This document shows positions 37,955-47,185 of a DNA stretch of 64,000 bases, in pieces; position 1 is the stretch's first letter; each line of letters opens with the position of its first letter. The notes under the pieces were generated by a model. The model had not been told where the DNA came from. It did no database searches and was given only the letters and a program-made list of their open reading frames with translations. Both the position numbers and the translations under genes were made by a program. Source of the stretch: an uncultured Micrococcales bacterium (GTDB lineage: Bacteria > Actinomycetota > Actinomycetes > Actinomycetales > Microbacteriaceae); assembly GCA_903880095.1 (NCBI GenBank), contig CAIRNX010000001.1:1-64000 (forward strand), written 5' to 3'.

Positions 37955-37990
37955 ACCTGTGTGCCAGCCCTTTAGAACTGGCACACAGGT
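37955..37990 (-). promoter_or_regulatory. Intergenic hairpin between binding-protein and ATPase genes of the sugar ABC operon
   Basis: ACCTGTGTGCCAG-ccctttagaa-CTGGCACACAGGT, perfect 13-bp stem. Confidence 0.8.
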
Positions 37991-38016
37991 CTCAACTACT
38001 TGTTGCTAGTTTCTTG

Positions 38017-39051
38017 CTACTTTACGCCGTGAGCGGTACATGCAGCAGCGACAGCGCCGGTGCAGATGTCCGTTGCCTTTGCGTTTCCGTCAGCAACAAC
38101 GTCCTTGACCTGGTCTGGACCGACCGAGACAGGAGTTAGAGCAACGTAAGGTACACCGTTGTTCATCATGGTGGTTGCGTACTTCTTGCCACCAGCGATT
38201 GCAGTGATTACGTCGACAGCTGCCTTGACTTCAAGCTGGAATGGCTTGTAGACGGTGGCGGTCTGTAGACCTAGCAATACGTTCTGAAGACCAGCGGTCG
38301 ATGCGTCCTGACCCGAAACAGGAACGGTTAGACCGTTCTTGGTAAGGATCGTGATGATCGATGCAGCGTTGTTGTCGTTCGGAGCTAGAACAGCGTCAAC
38401 CTTGCCCTTTACAGCAGTGAATGCCTGCTCGAATAGGGTTCCGGCCTTTGCGCCATCCCAAGTTCCGTCCATGGTGAAAGCAGCCTTCGCGCCAGCAGCG
38501 TCTAGAACGGCCTTTGCGCCATCGAAGAACATTGCAGCGTTACCGTCTGTTGGGTCACCTGACGAGTAGATGATGCTTGCGGTCTTGATGTCCTTGTTAG
38601 CGGCAGCTAGACCGTCAACAATCATCTGACCTTCCATTGCACCAACCTTGGTGTTGTCGAACGATACGTAGTAGTCAGCGCCAGCGATTGGACGGTCGTA
38701 GGCGATTACTGGAACACCAGCAGCCTTGGCCTTCTTCGCTACTGCAACACCAGCACCCTGGAAGTCGACTAGAAGCATTACTGCGCAACCCTTGGCGAGC
38801 TGAGCATCTGCGATTGTCGAGTACTTTCCAGCGTCGCTCTGGGCGTTCTGGATGTCGGCGGTGAAGCCGGCGTCCTTAAGGCCCTTCTGAAGTGCTGGGT
38901 GGTCACCTGGCTCCCAGCGGGTTCCGCTGTCGGCGTCTGGAAGGATCACACAAGCGCGCTTGGCGGTCGTGGTCGATGCGGCACATCCGGTGAGGGCCAT
39001 CGCTGCAACAGCAGCTACGGCAATCATCGAGACGATTGAGGTTTTCTTCAT
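38017..39051 (-). CDS. Sugar ABC transporter substrate-binding lipoprotein
   Basis: Lipobox MALTGCAAS; periplasmic-binding-protein fold features GVPVIAYDRPIAGADYYVSFDN. Confidence 0.9.
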   Translation of the reverse strand: MKKTSIVSMIAVAAVAAMALTGCAASTTTAKRACVILPDADSGTRWEPGDHPALQKGLKDAGFTADIQNAQSDAGKYSTIADAQLAKGCAVMLLVDFQGAGVAVAKKAKAAGVPVIAYDRPIAGADYYVSFDNTKVGAMEGQMIVDGLAAANKDIKTASIIYSSGDPTDGNAAMFFDGAKAVLDAAGAKAAFTMDGTWDGAKAGTLFEQAFTAVKGKVDAVLAPNDNNAASIITILTKNGLTVPVSGQDASTAGLQNVLLGLQTATVYKPFQLEVKAAVDVITAIAGGKKYATTMMNNGVPYVALTPVSVGPDQVKDVVADGNAKATDICTGAVAAACTAHGVK

Positions 39052-39149
39052 TGAACACTCTTTCTTATCTTTATAGATTTCTGAGACTTCAGATTTAACT
39101 CAACGCTGAGTCAGTGTCAGTCTCACAGCAAGAGACAACCTGAGCAAAT

Positions 39150-39173
39150 TGTTAGCGTTTACATTTTGCTAAC
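39150..39173. promoter_or_regulatory. LacI/CcpA-type operator upstream of the sugar ABC operon
   Basis: TGTTAGCGTTTACA (39150-39163) fits the cre-like TGWNANCGNTNWCA pattern; also GTTAGC-11 nt-GCTAAC dyad (39151-39173). Confidence 0.6.
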
Positions 39174-39187
39174 GAATTGGTAAATAC

Positions 39188-39652
39188 TTACTCGTACTTA
39201 CCTTTGATCACGAAGTAAGAACCACGGATCTCGCCGGCAAGCTTTGACTTCTGGCGCACGAACTTAAATTTGCTCGCCAACTCAATCGGCACGTCCATGC
39301 CCATCGACAACTTAAAGCCGACAGCACGCTTGCCGCCATCTTCGAGCGCATAGAGCACGTTGACCGATAGGCCGCTTTTGTAGAAAACGTAGGTCCAACG
39401 CACGCCCTCAATCAGCATGTCGGTAACCTCGAGTGGCTTAGAAGCAAAGTTGATGTCGCGTTCAGCAAGCACACGGTTTACGTAGTCGACGAGCTCGGGT
39501 GCTTCGGCAGCTGGCTTGGTCACGAAATCTAAGGCGTACTTGTTCTTAAAGTAGCGAGCTTCGTTGGCACGAAGGCCAGCAAGTGCATCGACAACAGGGG
39601 AGGTCTCGAACCCATCGGTTGAGACGTTTACAAAATCAACTAGACCAGCCAT
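39188..39652 (-). CDS. Hypothetical protein
   Basis: ORF with likely start MAGLVDFVNVSTDGFE at 39652; no family recognised. Confidence 0.65.
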   Translation of the reverse strand: MAGLVDFVNVSTDGFETSPVVDALAGLRANEARYFKNKYALDFVTKPAAEAPELVDYVNRVLAERDINFASKPLEVTDMLIEGVRWTYVFYKSGLSVNVLYALEDGGKRAVGFKLSMGMDVPIELASKFKFVRQKSKLAGEIRGSYFVIKGKYE

Positions 39653-39715
39653 TGCTTCTCTCTTTTCAGCCCCTAGAGAATTCTGCCTCAAGTTCGGCTT
39701 CTAGTTGCGACATCT

Positions 39716-40120
39716 TTATTCGGCTTGCACGTGCTCCGGGTTCATCCAGAAGAGATCCCAGAGGTGGCCATCAAGGTCTTCGAAGCCCCAGCTAAACATG
39801 AAGCCCAGGTCTTGTGGCGGGTTGATCTGGCGAGCGCCTAGTTCGATTGCCTTCGAGGTCAAAGAGCGAACCTGCTCTGCTGAGTCACAACCGAACGCCA
39901 AAATCGCCTCGGTTGATGTCTTCGGGGCGATGTCCTTGCTAATAAAGCTCGAAAACTTTGCGTGCTCTAAAAGCATCACGAAAATGTTGTCGCCAACCAG
40001 CATGCAGGTCGACGACTCGTCGGTGAACTGGGCGTTGAACTTGAAACCCAGTGCGGTGAAGAAGTCCACCGAGCGTTTCAGGTTTTCGATTGGCAGGTTT
40101 ACGAAGATTGTGTTGAGCAT
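39716..40120 (-). CDS. VOC-family (glyoxalase-like) protein
   Basis: MLNTIFVNLPIENLKRSVDFFTALGFKFNAQFTDESS. Confidence 0.85.
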   Translation of the reverse strand: MLNTIFVNLPIENLKRSVDFFTALGFKFNAQFTDESSTCMLVGDNIFVMLLEHAKFSSFISKDIAPKTSTEAILAFGCDSAEQVRSLTSKAIELGARQINPPQDLGFMFSWGFEDLDGHLWDLFWMNPEHVQAE

Positions 40121-40180
40121 TGAAACACACTACCCAAATGGTTTCTCGCCATTCAACTTAGAGGGATCCCGCGTCTTCCG

Positions 40181-40573
40181 CTAATTCTTGAAAACGGCCT
40201 CAATTTGCCAACCGTCTAGGTCGGCAAGGTAGGCGGCGTAATAGTCAGGCCCAAACTCCGCCCAAAGTTTTGGGGCGCCCTCGTCTTTGGCTCCGAACGC
40301 GATGCCTCTCTTATGCCATTCATCCACGGCTTCGCGAGAGGGAGCCGCAAAGCAAAGGTGAAAGCCAGGGCCAGGTGAGAGCTGCTCGGCTTCGCGCTCT
40401 TTGATCGTGAACTTGTCTTTGTCGGGTTCGGTGCCGTAGCCAATAGCCTGATGGCGCTCGCCGGGGCGAATATCTTCGAATGCGCGAATGTAACCAAGCG
40501 GTTCAAGAATCGCGTCATAGAAGGCGCCGGACGCCGTGATGTCCGCGACGCCAATGCTCAGGTGATGAATCAT
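40181..40573 (-). CDS. VOC-family (glyoxalase-like) protein
   Basis: MIHHLSIGVADITASGAFYDAILEPLGYIRAF...DYYAAYLADLDGWQIEAVFK. Confidence 0.88.
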   Translation of the reverse strand: MIHHLSIGVADITASGAFYDAILEPLGYIRAFEDIRPGERHQAIGYGTEPDKDKFTIKEREAEQLSPGPGFHLCFAAPSREAVDEWHKRGIAFGAKDEGAPKLWAEFGPDYYAAYLADLDGWQIEAVFKN

Positions 40574-40644
40574 TCCTAAAGAGTACTGAAATAAAAATGC
40601 AGACTTAGGCTTTGAGTTAGTAACGCCCTAAAGAAAGTCGCCCA

Positions 40645-41679
40645 ATGACCAAAGTTCTTCTAACCGGCTCAAGCGGTTACATCGGCAAGCACATCACCCT
40701 TCGCCTACTGGCTGATGGCTTTGAGGTGAAGGCATCGGTTCGCAAGAGTTCGAAGGCCGATGAGGTCAGAGATGCTGTAGTGGCGCACCTGCCCGCAGGC
40801 TTCGAACTTGCCAAAAAGTTGAGCTTCGTTGAACTCGACCTCGAAAGCGATTCTGGTTGGGATTCGGCGCTTGAAGGCGTCGATGTCCTTATTCACAGCG
40901 CATCGCCATTCCCGATTGCTTCACCCAAAGACGAAAACGAACTCGTTCGCCCTGCCGTTGAAGGAACCCTGCGTGCTTTGAAGGCCGCTCACAAAGCCGG
41001 CGTAAAGCGCGTGATTCTCACCTCATCTGTCGCCGCCATCTACGGCAACGATCTCCCAGCAGGCAAAACGGAGTTCGATGAGACGATGTGGAGCGACCCA
41101 AACCACGTGGTCGGACGCGTCGCCTACACAAAGTCGAAAACGCTAGCCGAGAAGGCCGCCTGGGACTACATCGCCGCAGAAGCCCCAGAGCTCGAACTAA
41201 CCACCATCAACCCTGTTTTGGTTGCCGGAGCCCCACTAGACAAAAACTTTGGCGCATCGGTCTCGGTTGTTGAGCGCATCATGAATGGCAAAGACCCGAT
41301 GCTGCCGGACCTATCATTCTCAATCGTCGATGTCAAAGATGTCGCCGCGATGCACGTCAAGGCAATCAGCATCGACGACAGCAAGGGCAAGCGATTCATC
41401 GCGAGCGCTGGTTCGAGAACCTTCGTTCAGATCGCAAAGACGCTCAAAGAGCAGTTTCCGAAGCGAAAGATTTCAACGATTCAGGCCCCAAGCTTCGTCA
41501 TTCGCTTCTTGGCGTTGTTCGATGGCGAAGTGAAAGCTGTTCTGCCAACCCTCGGCAAGCACATCGGAGTCAATTCGAGCCAAACCACCAAGGTGTTGGG
41601 AATCGACTTCATCTCACCTGAAACTTCTCTCATCGAGACCGCGAACTACCTGGTCGATAACAAGCTAGTGAAGCCCTAA
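40645..41679 (+). CDS. NAD-dependent epimerase / dihydroflavonol-4-reductase-like protein
   Basis: MTKVLLTGSSGYIGKHITLRLLADGFEVKASVRKSSK; extended SDR family. Confidence 0.88.
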   Translation: MTKVLLTGSSGYIGKHITLRLLADGFEVKASVRKSSKADEVRDAVVAHLPAGFELAKKLSFVELDLESDSGWDSALEGVDVLIHSASPFPIASPKDENELVRPAVEGTLRALKAAHKAGVKRVILTSSVAAIYGNDLPAGKTEFDETMWSDPNHVVGRVAYTKSKTLAEKAAWDYIAAEAPELELTTINPVLVAGAPLDKNFGASVSVVERIMNGKDPMLPDLSFSIVDVKDVAAMHVKAISIDDSKGKRFIASAGSRTFVQIAKTLKEQFPKRKISTIQAPSFVIRFLALFDGEVKAVLPTLGKHIGVNSSQTTKVLGIDFISPETSLIETANYLVDNKLVKP

Positions 41680-41681
41680 AG

Positions 41682-41939
41682 GTGGAGTGGCTTAAGCGAG
41701 TCCTCTCGCGCCTACCTCACCCGATCCGTTGGGGTCTAACGATGTTTCTGGGCGTTGTGCTGATCATCGCCGGAATCATCATGATTGTGACCCCAGGCCC
41801 AGGTCTGTTAGTCATTTTTCTCGGCATCTCGATCTTGGCCCTAGAGCTTGAGTGGGCACGTGAACTCAACAAGCAGGGGATTCAGGGCCTCGAGAAGGTC
41901 ATGGCCAAACTGAAATCGATTTTCAAGCGAAAGAAGTAA
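41682..41939 (+). CDS. PGPGW-family small transmembrane protein
   Basis: IIMIVTPGPGLLVIFLGISILALELEWARE. Confidence 0.75.
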   Translation: MEWLKRVLSRLPHPIRWGLTMFLGVVLIIAGIIMIVTPGPGLLVIFLGISILALELEWARELNKQGIQGLEKVMAKLKSIFKRKK

Positions 41940-42891
41940 GCGCCCTCAAAGCGAAGTACGTGAGCCACTTCGACTCCTCGCCAACCTCAGAGTCAACATC
42001 TAGCCAAACTTGACCGGGTAGACGGTCGTTGGTAACCCAGCGTCCGTTTTCATTCGCCTGCGAAGCTAGCCAATCGGCAGCCTCGCGCAGTCGAGCATCT
42101 GGCTCTGTGCCAGCAAACCTTGCAGAATCTTTGAAATAGTTCAAAGCGCGCAGGATCGAATAACTCCATCTGAATGGGTAGGCAAGATCGTGAACCCATG
42201 GCCCAACAGGTTCGCCAGTTGAGAGCCGAAACATTGCCTTTCGTTCGAGCAAGTATTCTTCGCCAAGCTTGCGGGCGGCAGAGATGCGATCATCCGCGCC
42301 GACACGCTCTTCGTAGTCCAGCAGGCCGACCAATGAGTTCAACGTCGAGTGAAATGAAGACTTGGTGTCACCTTCGATCCATTCGCAGTTCCAACCGCCG
42401 TCTTCAAGCTGGTGGTCGAGAAACCATTGAGCATTCGCTGAAACGTCAACGCCTAACCAGGCTCCGTTCGCAAGCGTGAAGGCGTTGATGCAACAATCGA
42501 CCTCGCCACCCCAATAGGGAAGATCTTCATATTCCCAGCGAGAGTTCGCTTCGAGTTTTGACGCGGTGTCGCCCAAGGCATCGGAGCTAACTCCCAAGTC
42601 ACGCAACGAGTTCAAGGTCCACGTAGTTGCGTAGTAAGGTTGACCCTTCTCGTCGCCATCACGAGTCAACACGCGAGGATCTTTTCGCACCGGAAAGTAA
42701 GCGCCGCCGGCCCACTGCCCGTCTTCGTCTTGCAGGCTCAAAAGCTTGGCGCCGAAACCTTGGGTGGCAACCAAAACCCGAGTGGACTGCCAGGTTTCGG
42801 CAGGGAGGCCAAGAAGGTCACGCTCAACCCTCCAGCGCAGCGAAGGGTCGCTGTCGAGAAGCCAGTCGGTCGTTTCTTTGCCCAAAGTCAT
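41923..42891 (-). CDS. Prenyltransferase/squalene-cyclase-like alpha-toroid protein
   Basis: Repeated QLEDGGWNCEW, ASQANENGRWVTND motifs; LRWRVERDLLGLP. Confidence 0.6.
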   Translation of the reverse strand: MTLGKETTDWLLDSDPSLRWRVERDLLGLPAETWQSTRVLVATQGFGAKLLSLQDEDGQWAGGAYFPVRKDPRVLTRDGDEKGQPYYATTWTLNSLRDLGVSSDALGDTASKLEANSRWEYEDLPYWGGEVDCCINAFTLANGAWLGVDVSANAQWFLDHQLEDGGWNCEWIEGDTKSSFHSTLNSLVGLLDYEERVGADDRISAARKLGEEYLLERKAMFRLSTGEPVGPWVHDLAYPFRWSYSILRALNYFKDSARFAGTEPDARLREAADWLASQANENGRWVTNDRLPGQVWLDVDSEVGEESKWLTYFALRALTSFA

Positions 42892-43778
42892 TAGTGATTC
42901 TCAGAGTTCTGGAGCGAGTCGATCGCGCCCTTCAGGATTGCATCTCGAGCCTCAACCATGATGTCAATGTGGCCAAGACCCTCTAGGCGAACAAACTTCG
43001 AGCCGGGAATTTGGCTTTGGTTGTATTCGCCGTACTGAATCTCGACATCCTCATCAAGGTCGCCATGCCAAATGGTCACCGGCTTGTTGATTTGATCAAT
43101 GTCGAAACCCCAAAGGTGGATGTTTGCGGCGTAATCGTCGGCATCGGCTTCTGGGCCATTGGCCAAGGCGACGCGGATGGATCGCGCGAAATCGTCAGCG
43201 AAAACCGTGTACTCATCTTTGAAGTCAGCGAAGCGTGGCAGGTACTGCTCTAGATCGGCGAGCATGAAAGCAGAAGTCACATCTTTTTCTTCATCAAAGT
43301 TGGCACTTCTGGTCTTCAGCAATGCTTCAAAGTCTGCCCTGTTTATCTGGGCTTTCTCGTGGCGCTCGAGTGATACTGCGGCCATCCATCTTGGATCGTT
43401 TGGATCTTGCGAAGGAATGCCCGCAATAGTGTGAACCCCAACGCAACCGTCGATGAACGCCGAACCTAGTGCTCTACCGCCGCCACCAGACCAACCCACA
43501 GACACGAAACGTTCAACTTCTAGGTGTTCAATAAGCTCTCGCACATCTGAAACATCGTCTGCCATGCGACGGCCAGGTTTGCGAGTGCTTGCACCCACGC
43601 CGGGGCGATTCAGAGCAACCGCTCTAACCCCGCTCTCTAAGCAAAGCTTCAACCAGGCGTTCCAAACATCGAAACCAATCGTCGTGCCGTGGTGAAAAAT
43701 AAGAGTGTTGCTCGACTCAACGCCGTTGTCTGTGTATTCCAGCTTTCGCCCGTCGGCGAGAGTTAGCTGCCTGTTCAA
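42891..43778 (-). CDS. Alpha/beta hydrolase
   Basis: LTLADGRKLEYTDNGVESSNTLIFHHGTTIGFDVW; nucleophile region VGWSGGGGRALG; likely TTG start at 43778, since the longer ORF overlaps the upstream VOC gene. Confidence 0.8.
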   Translation of the reverse strand: MNRQLTLADGRKLEYTDNGVESSNTLIFHHGTTIGFDVWNAWLKLCLESGVRAVALNRPGVGASTRKPGRRMADDVSDVRELIEHLEVERFVSVGWSGGGGRALGSAFIDGCVGVHTIAGIPSQDPNDPRWMAAVSLERHEKAQINRADFEALLKTRSANFDEEKDVTSAFMLADLEQYLPRFADFKDEYTVFADDFARSIRVALANGPEADADDYAANIHLWGFDIDQINKPVTIWHGDLDEDVEIQYGEYNQSQIPGSKFVRLEGLGHIDIMVEARDAILKGAIDSLQNSENH

Positions 43779-43779
43779 A

Positions 43780-44148
43780 CTAGTTGCCGGCGACCACTGC
43801 GAACCAGCGGCCTTCGTTGTCTGAGAAGGCAAAACTTTGAACACCGCCGTGGTCGGCTGGCTCGGTTGCCTGCACTCCAGCCGCAACCAACTTTGCCTGA
43901 GCAGAAGCCAAATCGGCAACGTTGAAAGCAATCGAAGGGGTTGCGAGGTCTAGGTTGTCTGGGTTGTTTGCCATCAAGGCAAGCGGCACGAGTTCAAAAG
44001 AAAAGGCCTGATCAACAAACCCAACCTGCACAATCTCAAACGGGCCAGCCTGCTTGCGACCCTTCTCAACCATTCCTACCTTGTCTGTCCAAAACTTCAG
44101 ACATTCTCCGGCGTCGGTCACATACAAAACAACATAGCCAACTCTCAT
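43780..44148 (-). CDS. VOC-family (glyoxalase-like) protein
   Basis: MRVGYVVLYVTDAGECLKFWTDKVGMVEKGRKQAGPFEIVQVGF. Confidence 0.88.
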   Translation of the reverse strand: MRVGYVVLYVTDAGECLKFWTDKVGMVEKGRKQAGPFEIVQVGFVDQAFSFELVPLALMANNPDNLDLATPSIAFNVADLASAQAKLVAAGVQATEPADHGGVQSFAFSDNEGRWFAVVAGN

Positions 44149-44263
44149 GGCTCACTCCTCTTCGTCGCTTTCACAATTCAACTACAAACAGGCCCTGAAC
44201 ACTCAGAAGGTTTTCGACTGCGGTGATTGTCTTTGTGCCGAACCAGACTTGCCAATTTTGTTT

Positions 44264-44794
44264 CTAAGTCATGTTTGCTTTTTGATTTGCCTCAAAACCA
44301 ACAATTACTTGCTCCCAAGTGGACTGCATGTCGGCATCGACCGGCAATCGGCCTTGAAGTTCAAGGTCAACGAGTCCGTGTAGTTGAGCCCACATTGTTC
44401 GCGCCAAGATGTGTGAACCTCCTGCGGCGTCAACAACTAACCCGAGGACGTTCGCCTCCAACCCATCGGGTAGAAGTTCTCGTTGAAGGCGCTGCTGGAA
44501 AACAACTGGGTAGAGTTTCGGGTTGGCCAAGGCCCATTGGCGATAGAAGAGTATCTTGTCTCTGGTTGTTGTGCCGGCAACGGCGAACCCGTCTCCAAAA
44601 TCTAGAAGCCCGGCCCCTTGGACTAGCGCGATGACCTCGTCGCGATTTTTTACGTGGTCGTAAAGACTTGGTGCCTTGATGCCTAGTGCTGCCGCAAGGG
44701 TTCGCATTGAAAGCGACTCGACGCCATGCAGTCGGATTAGCTGCATCGCGGTGTCGCAGATCGATTGGCGATTTACCATCTTGCGAGCTGACAT
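44264..44794 (-). CDS. TetR-family transcriptional regulator
   Basis: N-terminal HTH ICDTAMQLIRLHGVESLSMRTLAAALGIKAPSLYDHVKNRDEVIALV. Confidence 0.88.
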   Translation of the reverse strand: MSARKMVNRQSICDTAMQLIRLHGVESLSMRTLAAALGIKAPSLYDHVKNRDEVIALVQGAGLLDFGDGFAVAGTTTRDKILFYRQWALANPKLYPVVFQQRLQRELLPDGLEANVLGLVVDAAGGSHILARTMWAQLHGLVDLELQGRLPVDADMQSTWEQVIVGFEANQKANMT

Positions 44795-44801
44795 GTCTCG
44801 A

Positions 44802-44829
44802 TGTTAGCATTTATCCTAACAGTGTTAGG
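44802..44829. promoter_or_regulatory. Probable TetR operator in the divergent intergenic region
   Basis: TGTTAG-N8-CTAACA (44802-44821) overlapping CCTAAC-AGT-GTTAGG (44815-44829). Confidence 0.6.
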
Positions 44830-44841
44830 AAAGGGCTCGGA

Positions 44842-45240
44842 ATGTCATCAACTCCACTAATCGGTTCTGTCATCGGAGGTCCGAAGATGGTTCTACGAAT
44901 CGAAGGTCTCGTGCTATTCGCCGCCAGCATCGCCCTATTTGCAGCTCAAGGGCAGGCTTGGTGGCTCTACCCGGCGCTCCTCTTGGTTCCGGATATCTTC
45001 ATGATTGGTTACCTTCGCAATACGAAGTTGGGTTCGATCGTCTACAACCTCGGCCACTCATACCCAGCGGCGGCCATAGTCACGGCGCTTGGTTTCATTT
45101 TCGGTTCAGAAGTCACAATCGCTCTCGGGGCAATCTGGTTTGGTCACATCGGTTGGGATCGCATGCTCGGTTATGGATTGAAATATGGAACAAGTTTTAA
45201 GCACACGCACCTTGGTGACCTAGACAAGCTAAAGAAATGA
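44842..45240 (+). CDS. DUF4260 membrane protein
   Basis: MSSTPLIGSVIGGPKMVLRIEGLVLFAASIALFA...HIGWDRMLGYGLKYGTSFKHTHLGDL; start ATG 44842. Confidence 0.8.
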   Translation: MSSTPLIGSVIGGPKMVLRIEGLVLFAASIALFAAQGQAWWLYPALLLVPDIFMIGYLRNTKLGSIVYNLGHSYPAAAIVTALGFIFGSEVTIALGAIWFGHIGWDRMLGYGLKYGTSFKHTHLGDLDKLKK

Positions 45241-45241
45241 T

Positions 45242-45270
45242 AAAAGCCCCAGAGAAATCTGGGGCTTTTT
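45242..45270 (+). terminator. Rho-independent terminator
   Basis: AAAAGCCCCAGA-gaaa-TCTGGGGCTTTTT. Confidence 0.85.
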
Positions 45271-45304
45271 CACTGCATTCGCCATAGTTGTACGCCGACG
45301 CTGG

Positions 45305-47185
45305 CTAGATCTCGACCGACACGTTGAAGGTAATCACTCGGTGAGCAGGCAACTTAAAGTAACGGCTAGCGGTTGAGGCATTGCGATGAAGTGTGTCGAA
45401 CACTATTTCTTCGATGCGGTTCAGGTCACCTTTGTGGCTTTGAACGAGTGTGCGCTCGGTGACGTAATAGATCGCTTCTTTCTCATCAAAGTAATCTGCT
45501 ACGGCCTTAGATTTTAGTGCGCGAGGAAGGTTGCGAGCCTCCATGAAGCCAGCTTTAAGTGTGACTCGGCCCATGAATTCATTTATCTGTTCGTATTTTG
45601 GTGGTTCATGGCTGACTGGATCATCAATGGTTTCAACACTTACGAAGATGATTTTCTCGGGCATCGAATGAAGCACTCGGATCTGCTGTTGCAGAGCTTG
45701 AGGCACTGCATCCTTTACAGCTGAAAGGTAAATTCCTGTTCCCTTTGAAACTGCAACCTTGTGACCCTTTGCTCGCATCCGTTCGATTTGTGGGATGGTC
45801 ATGTCTTCGTCCATAAGTCGGTAATTGAGAACGCGACGTCCTTTACGCCAGATCCACATCATTGAGCCGAGGCAGAAACCAATCAGCATTGGCAGCCAGG
45901 CTCCTGTGACCACCTTTGTAGAAGTCGAAACCACGAATACCAAGTCCATGATTCCAAAAATCGAAAACATTGGAATTATAAAAAACTTGCTAAATTTCCA
46001 TTTTTCGCGCGCAACAAAATACATCGCCACGGTGGTTACCAGCATTGTCCCAGCAATCGCAAATGTATAGGCGCCAGCTAGGGCGGCCGATGATTCGAAA
46101 ATCAGGACTAGCGAGATTGAACCTGCAAACATCAGAGCATTAACGAGCGGGACATAGATCTGGCCCCGATGCCCTTCATTGGTGTGATTCACCTTCAACC
46201 GTGGAAGCAAGCCCAGCTGTATCGCCTGAGATGCAATTGAGGCGACCCCACTAATTAGTGCTTGAGAAGCAATTACTGTGGCAACAGTCGTGATTACGAA
46301 AAGCAAGATTGACGGTACTTGACCGGTAACCATTCCAAAGAATGAGTTTCCGATCATGGATGGGTCTCGAAGCATAAGTGCTCCCTGCCCGAAATAGTTC
46401 AGCACTAGCGATATTCCAACCAAACCGAACCAGCCAATTCGAATTGGGGTCTTTCCGAAGTGGCCAAGGTCGGCATAGAGTGCCTCTGCACCGGTTACAG
46501 CAAGGATTACCGAAGACATCACGAGAAGTGTGTGCCACTGGTTGGCTCCAATGAAGTCAATTGCGAGCATTGGGTTCAGAGCTTGAAGGGCATTCAAGTT
46601 CTGGCTTAGGTGGAACAAACCGAGGCCACCGATTGTCAAGAACCAAACCACCATCACCGGTCCAAAGATGTTGCCTATTAGCTGAGTGCCCTTGAACTGG
46701 AAAGTAAAGAGTATGGCCAAAATAATCACAGTTACTGGGACCGCATAAAGACCCCAACTTGGATCTATCGACTTCAAACCTTCCGCAGCAGAAAGCACAC
46801 TGATTGCAGGGGTAAGAAGCCCATCGGCAAAGATGAATGCAGCGGCCATAAGAAGGCAGAAAACCATAAAGCCGTATCCACCTTTGGTGGCATTTCGAAT
46901 CTTTGTTGGCATAAGCGCAAGCAGTGCTAGAACGCCACCCTCGCCACGGTTGTCGGCTCTGAGAACCAGCAACAGATATTTCACGGACACAACCAGCATC
47001 AGAGTCCAGAAGACTAATGAGAGCACTCCGAGGATGGATGAAGGTGAAGATCCGCCAGCATGCACCGATTCATTGAATGCATAAATTGGGCTGGTTCCGA
47101 TGTCTCCATAAACCACTCCCAGCGCACCTAACGAGAGCGCAGCAGTTTTAGCAGCAGATTTTTTGGATTTGGAATTGTGATTCAC
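45305..47185 (-). CDS. kup: KUP-family potassium transporter
   Basis: LSLGALGVVYGDIGTSPIYAFNESVHAGG; 12-TM profile and KUP C-terminal domain; GTG start at 47185. Confidence 0.93.
   Translation of the reverse strand: MNHNSKSKKSAAKTAALSLGALGVVYGDIGTSPIYAFNESVHAGGSSPSSILGVLSLVFWTLMLVVSVKYLLLVLRADNRGEGGVLALLALMPTKIRNATKGGYGFMVFCLLMAAAFIFADGLLTPAISVLSAAEGLKSIDPSWGLYAVPVTVIILAILFTFQFKGTQLIGNIFGPVMVVWFLTIGGLGLFHLSQNLNALQALNPMLAIDFIGANQWHTLLVMSSVILAVTGAEALYADLGHFGKTPIRIGWFGLVGISLVLNYFGQGALMLRDPSMIGNSFFGMVTGQVPSILLFVITTVATVIASQALISGVASIASQAIQLGLLPRLKVNHTNEGHRGQIYVPLVNALMFAGSISLVLIFESSAALAGAYTFAIAGTMLVTTVAMYFVAREKWKFSKFFIIPMFSIFGIMDLVFVVSTSTKVVTGAWLPMLIGFCLGSMMWIWRKGRRVLNYRLMDEDMTIPQIERMRAKGHKVAVSKGTGIYLSAVKDAVPQALQQQIRVLHSMPEKIIFVSVETIDDPVSHEPPKYEQINEFMGRVTLKAGFMEARNLPRALKSKAVADYFDEKEAIYYVTERTLVQSHKGDLNRIEEIVFDTLHRNASTASRYFKLPAHRVITFNVSVEI

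Noticed and set aside
42891-43931. Longer form of the alpha/beta hydrolase
   Set aside because: The first about 50 residues overlap the VOC coding region and are not hydrolase-like; TTG at 43778 preferred.
39716-44148. Three VOC genes as a functional gene cluster or antibiotic-resistance island
   Set aside because: VOC proteins are common, dispersed and here interleaved with unrelated genes; no evidence of resistance function.
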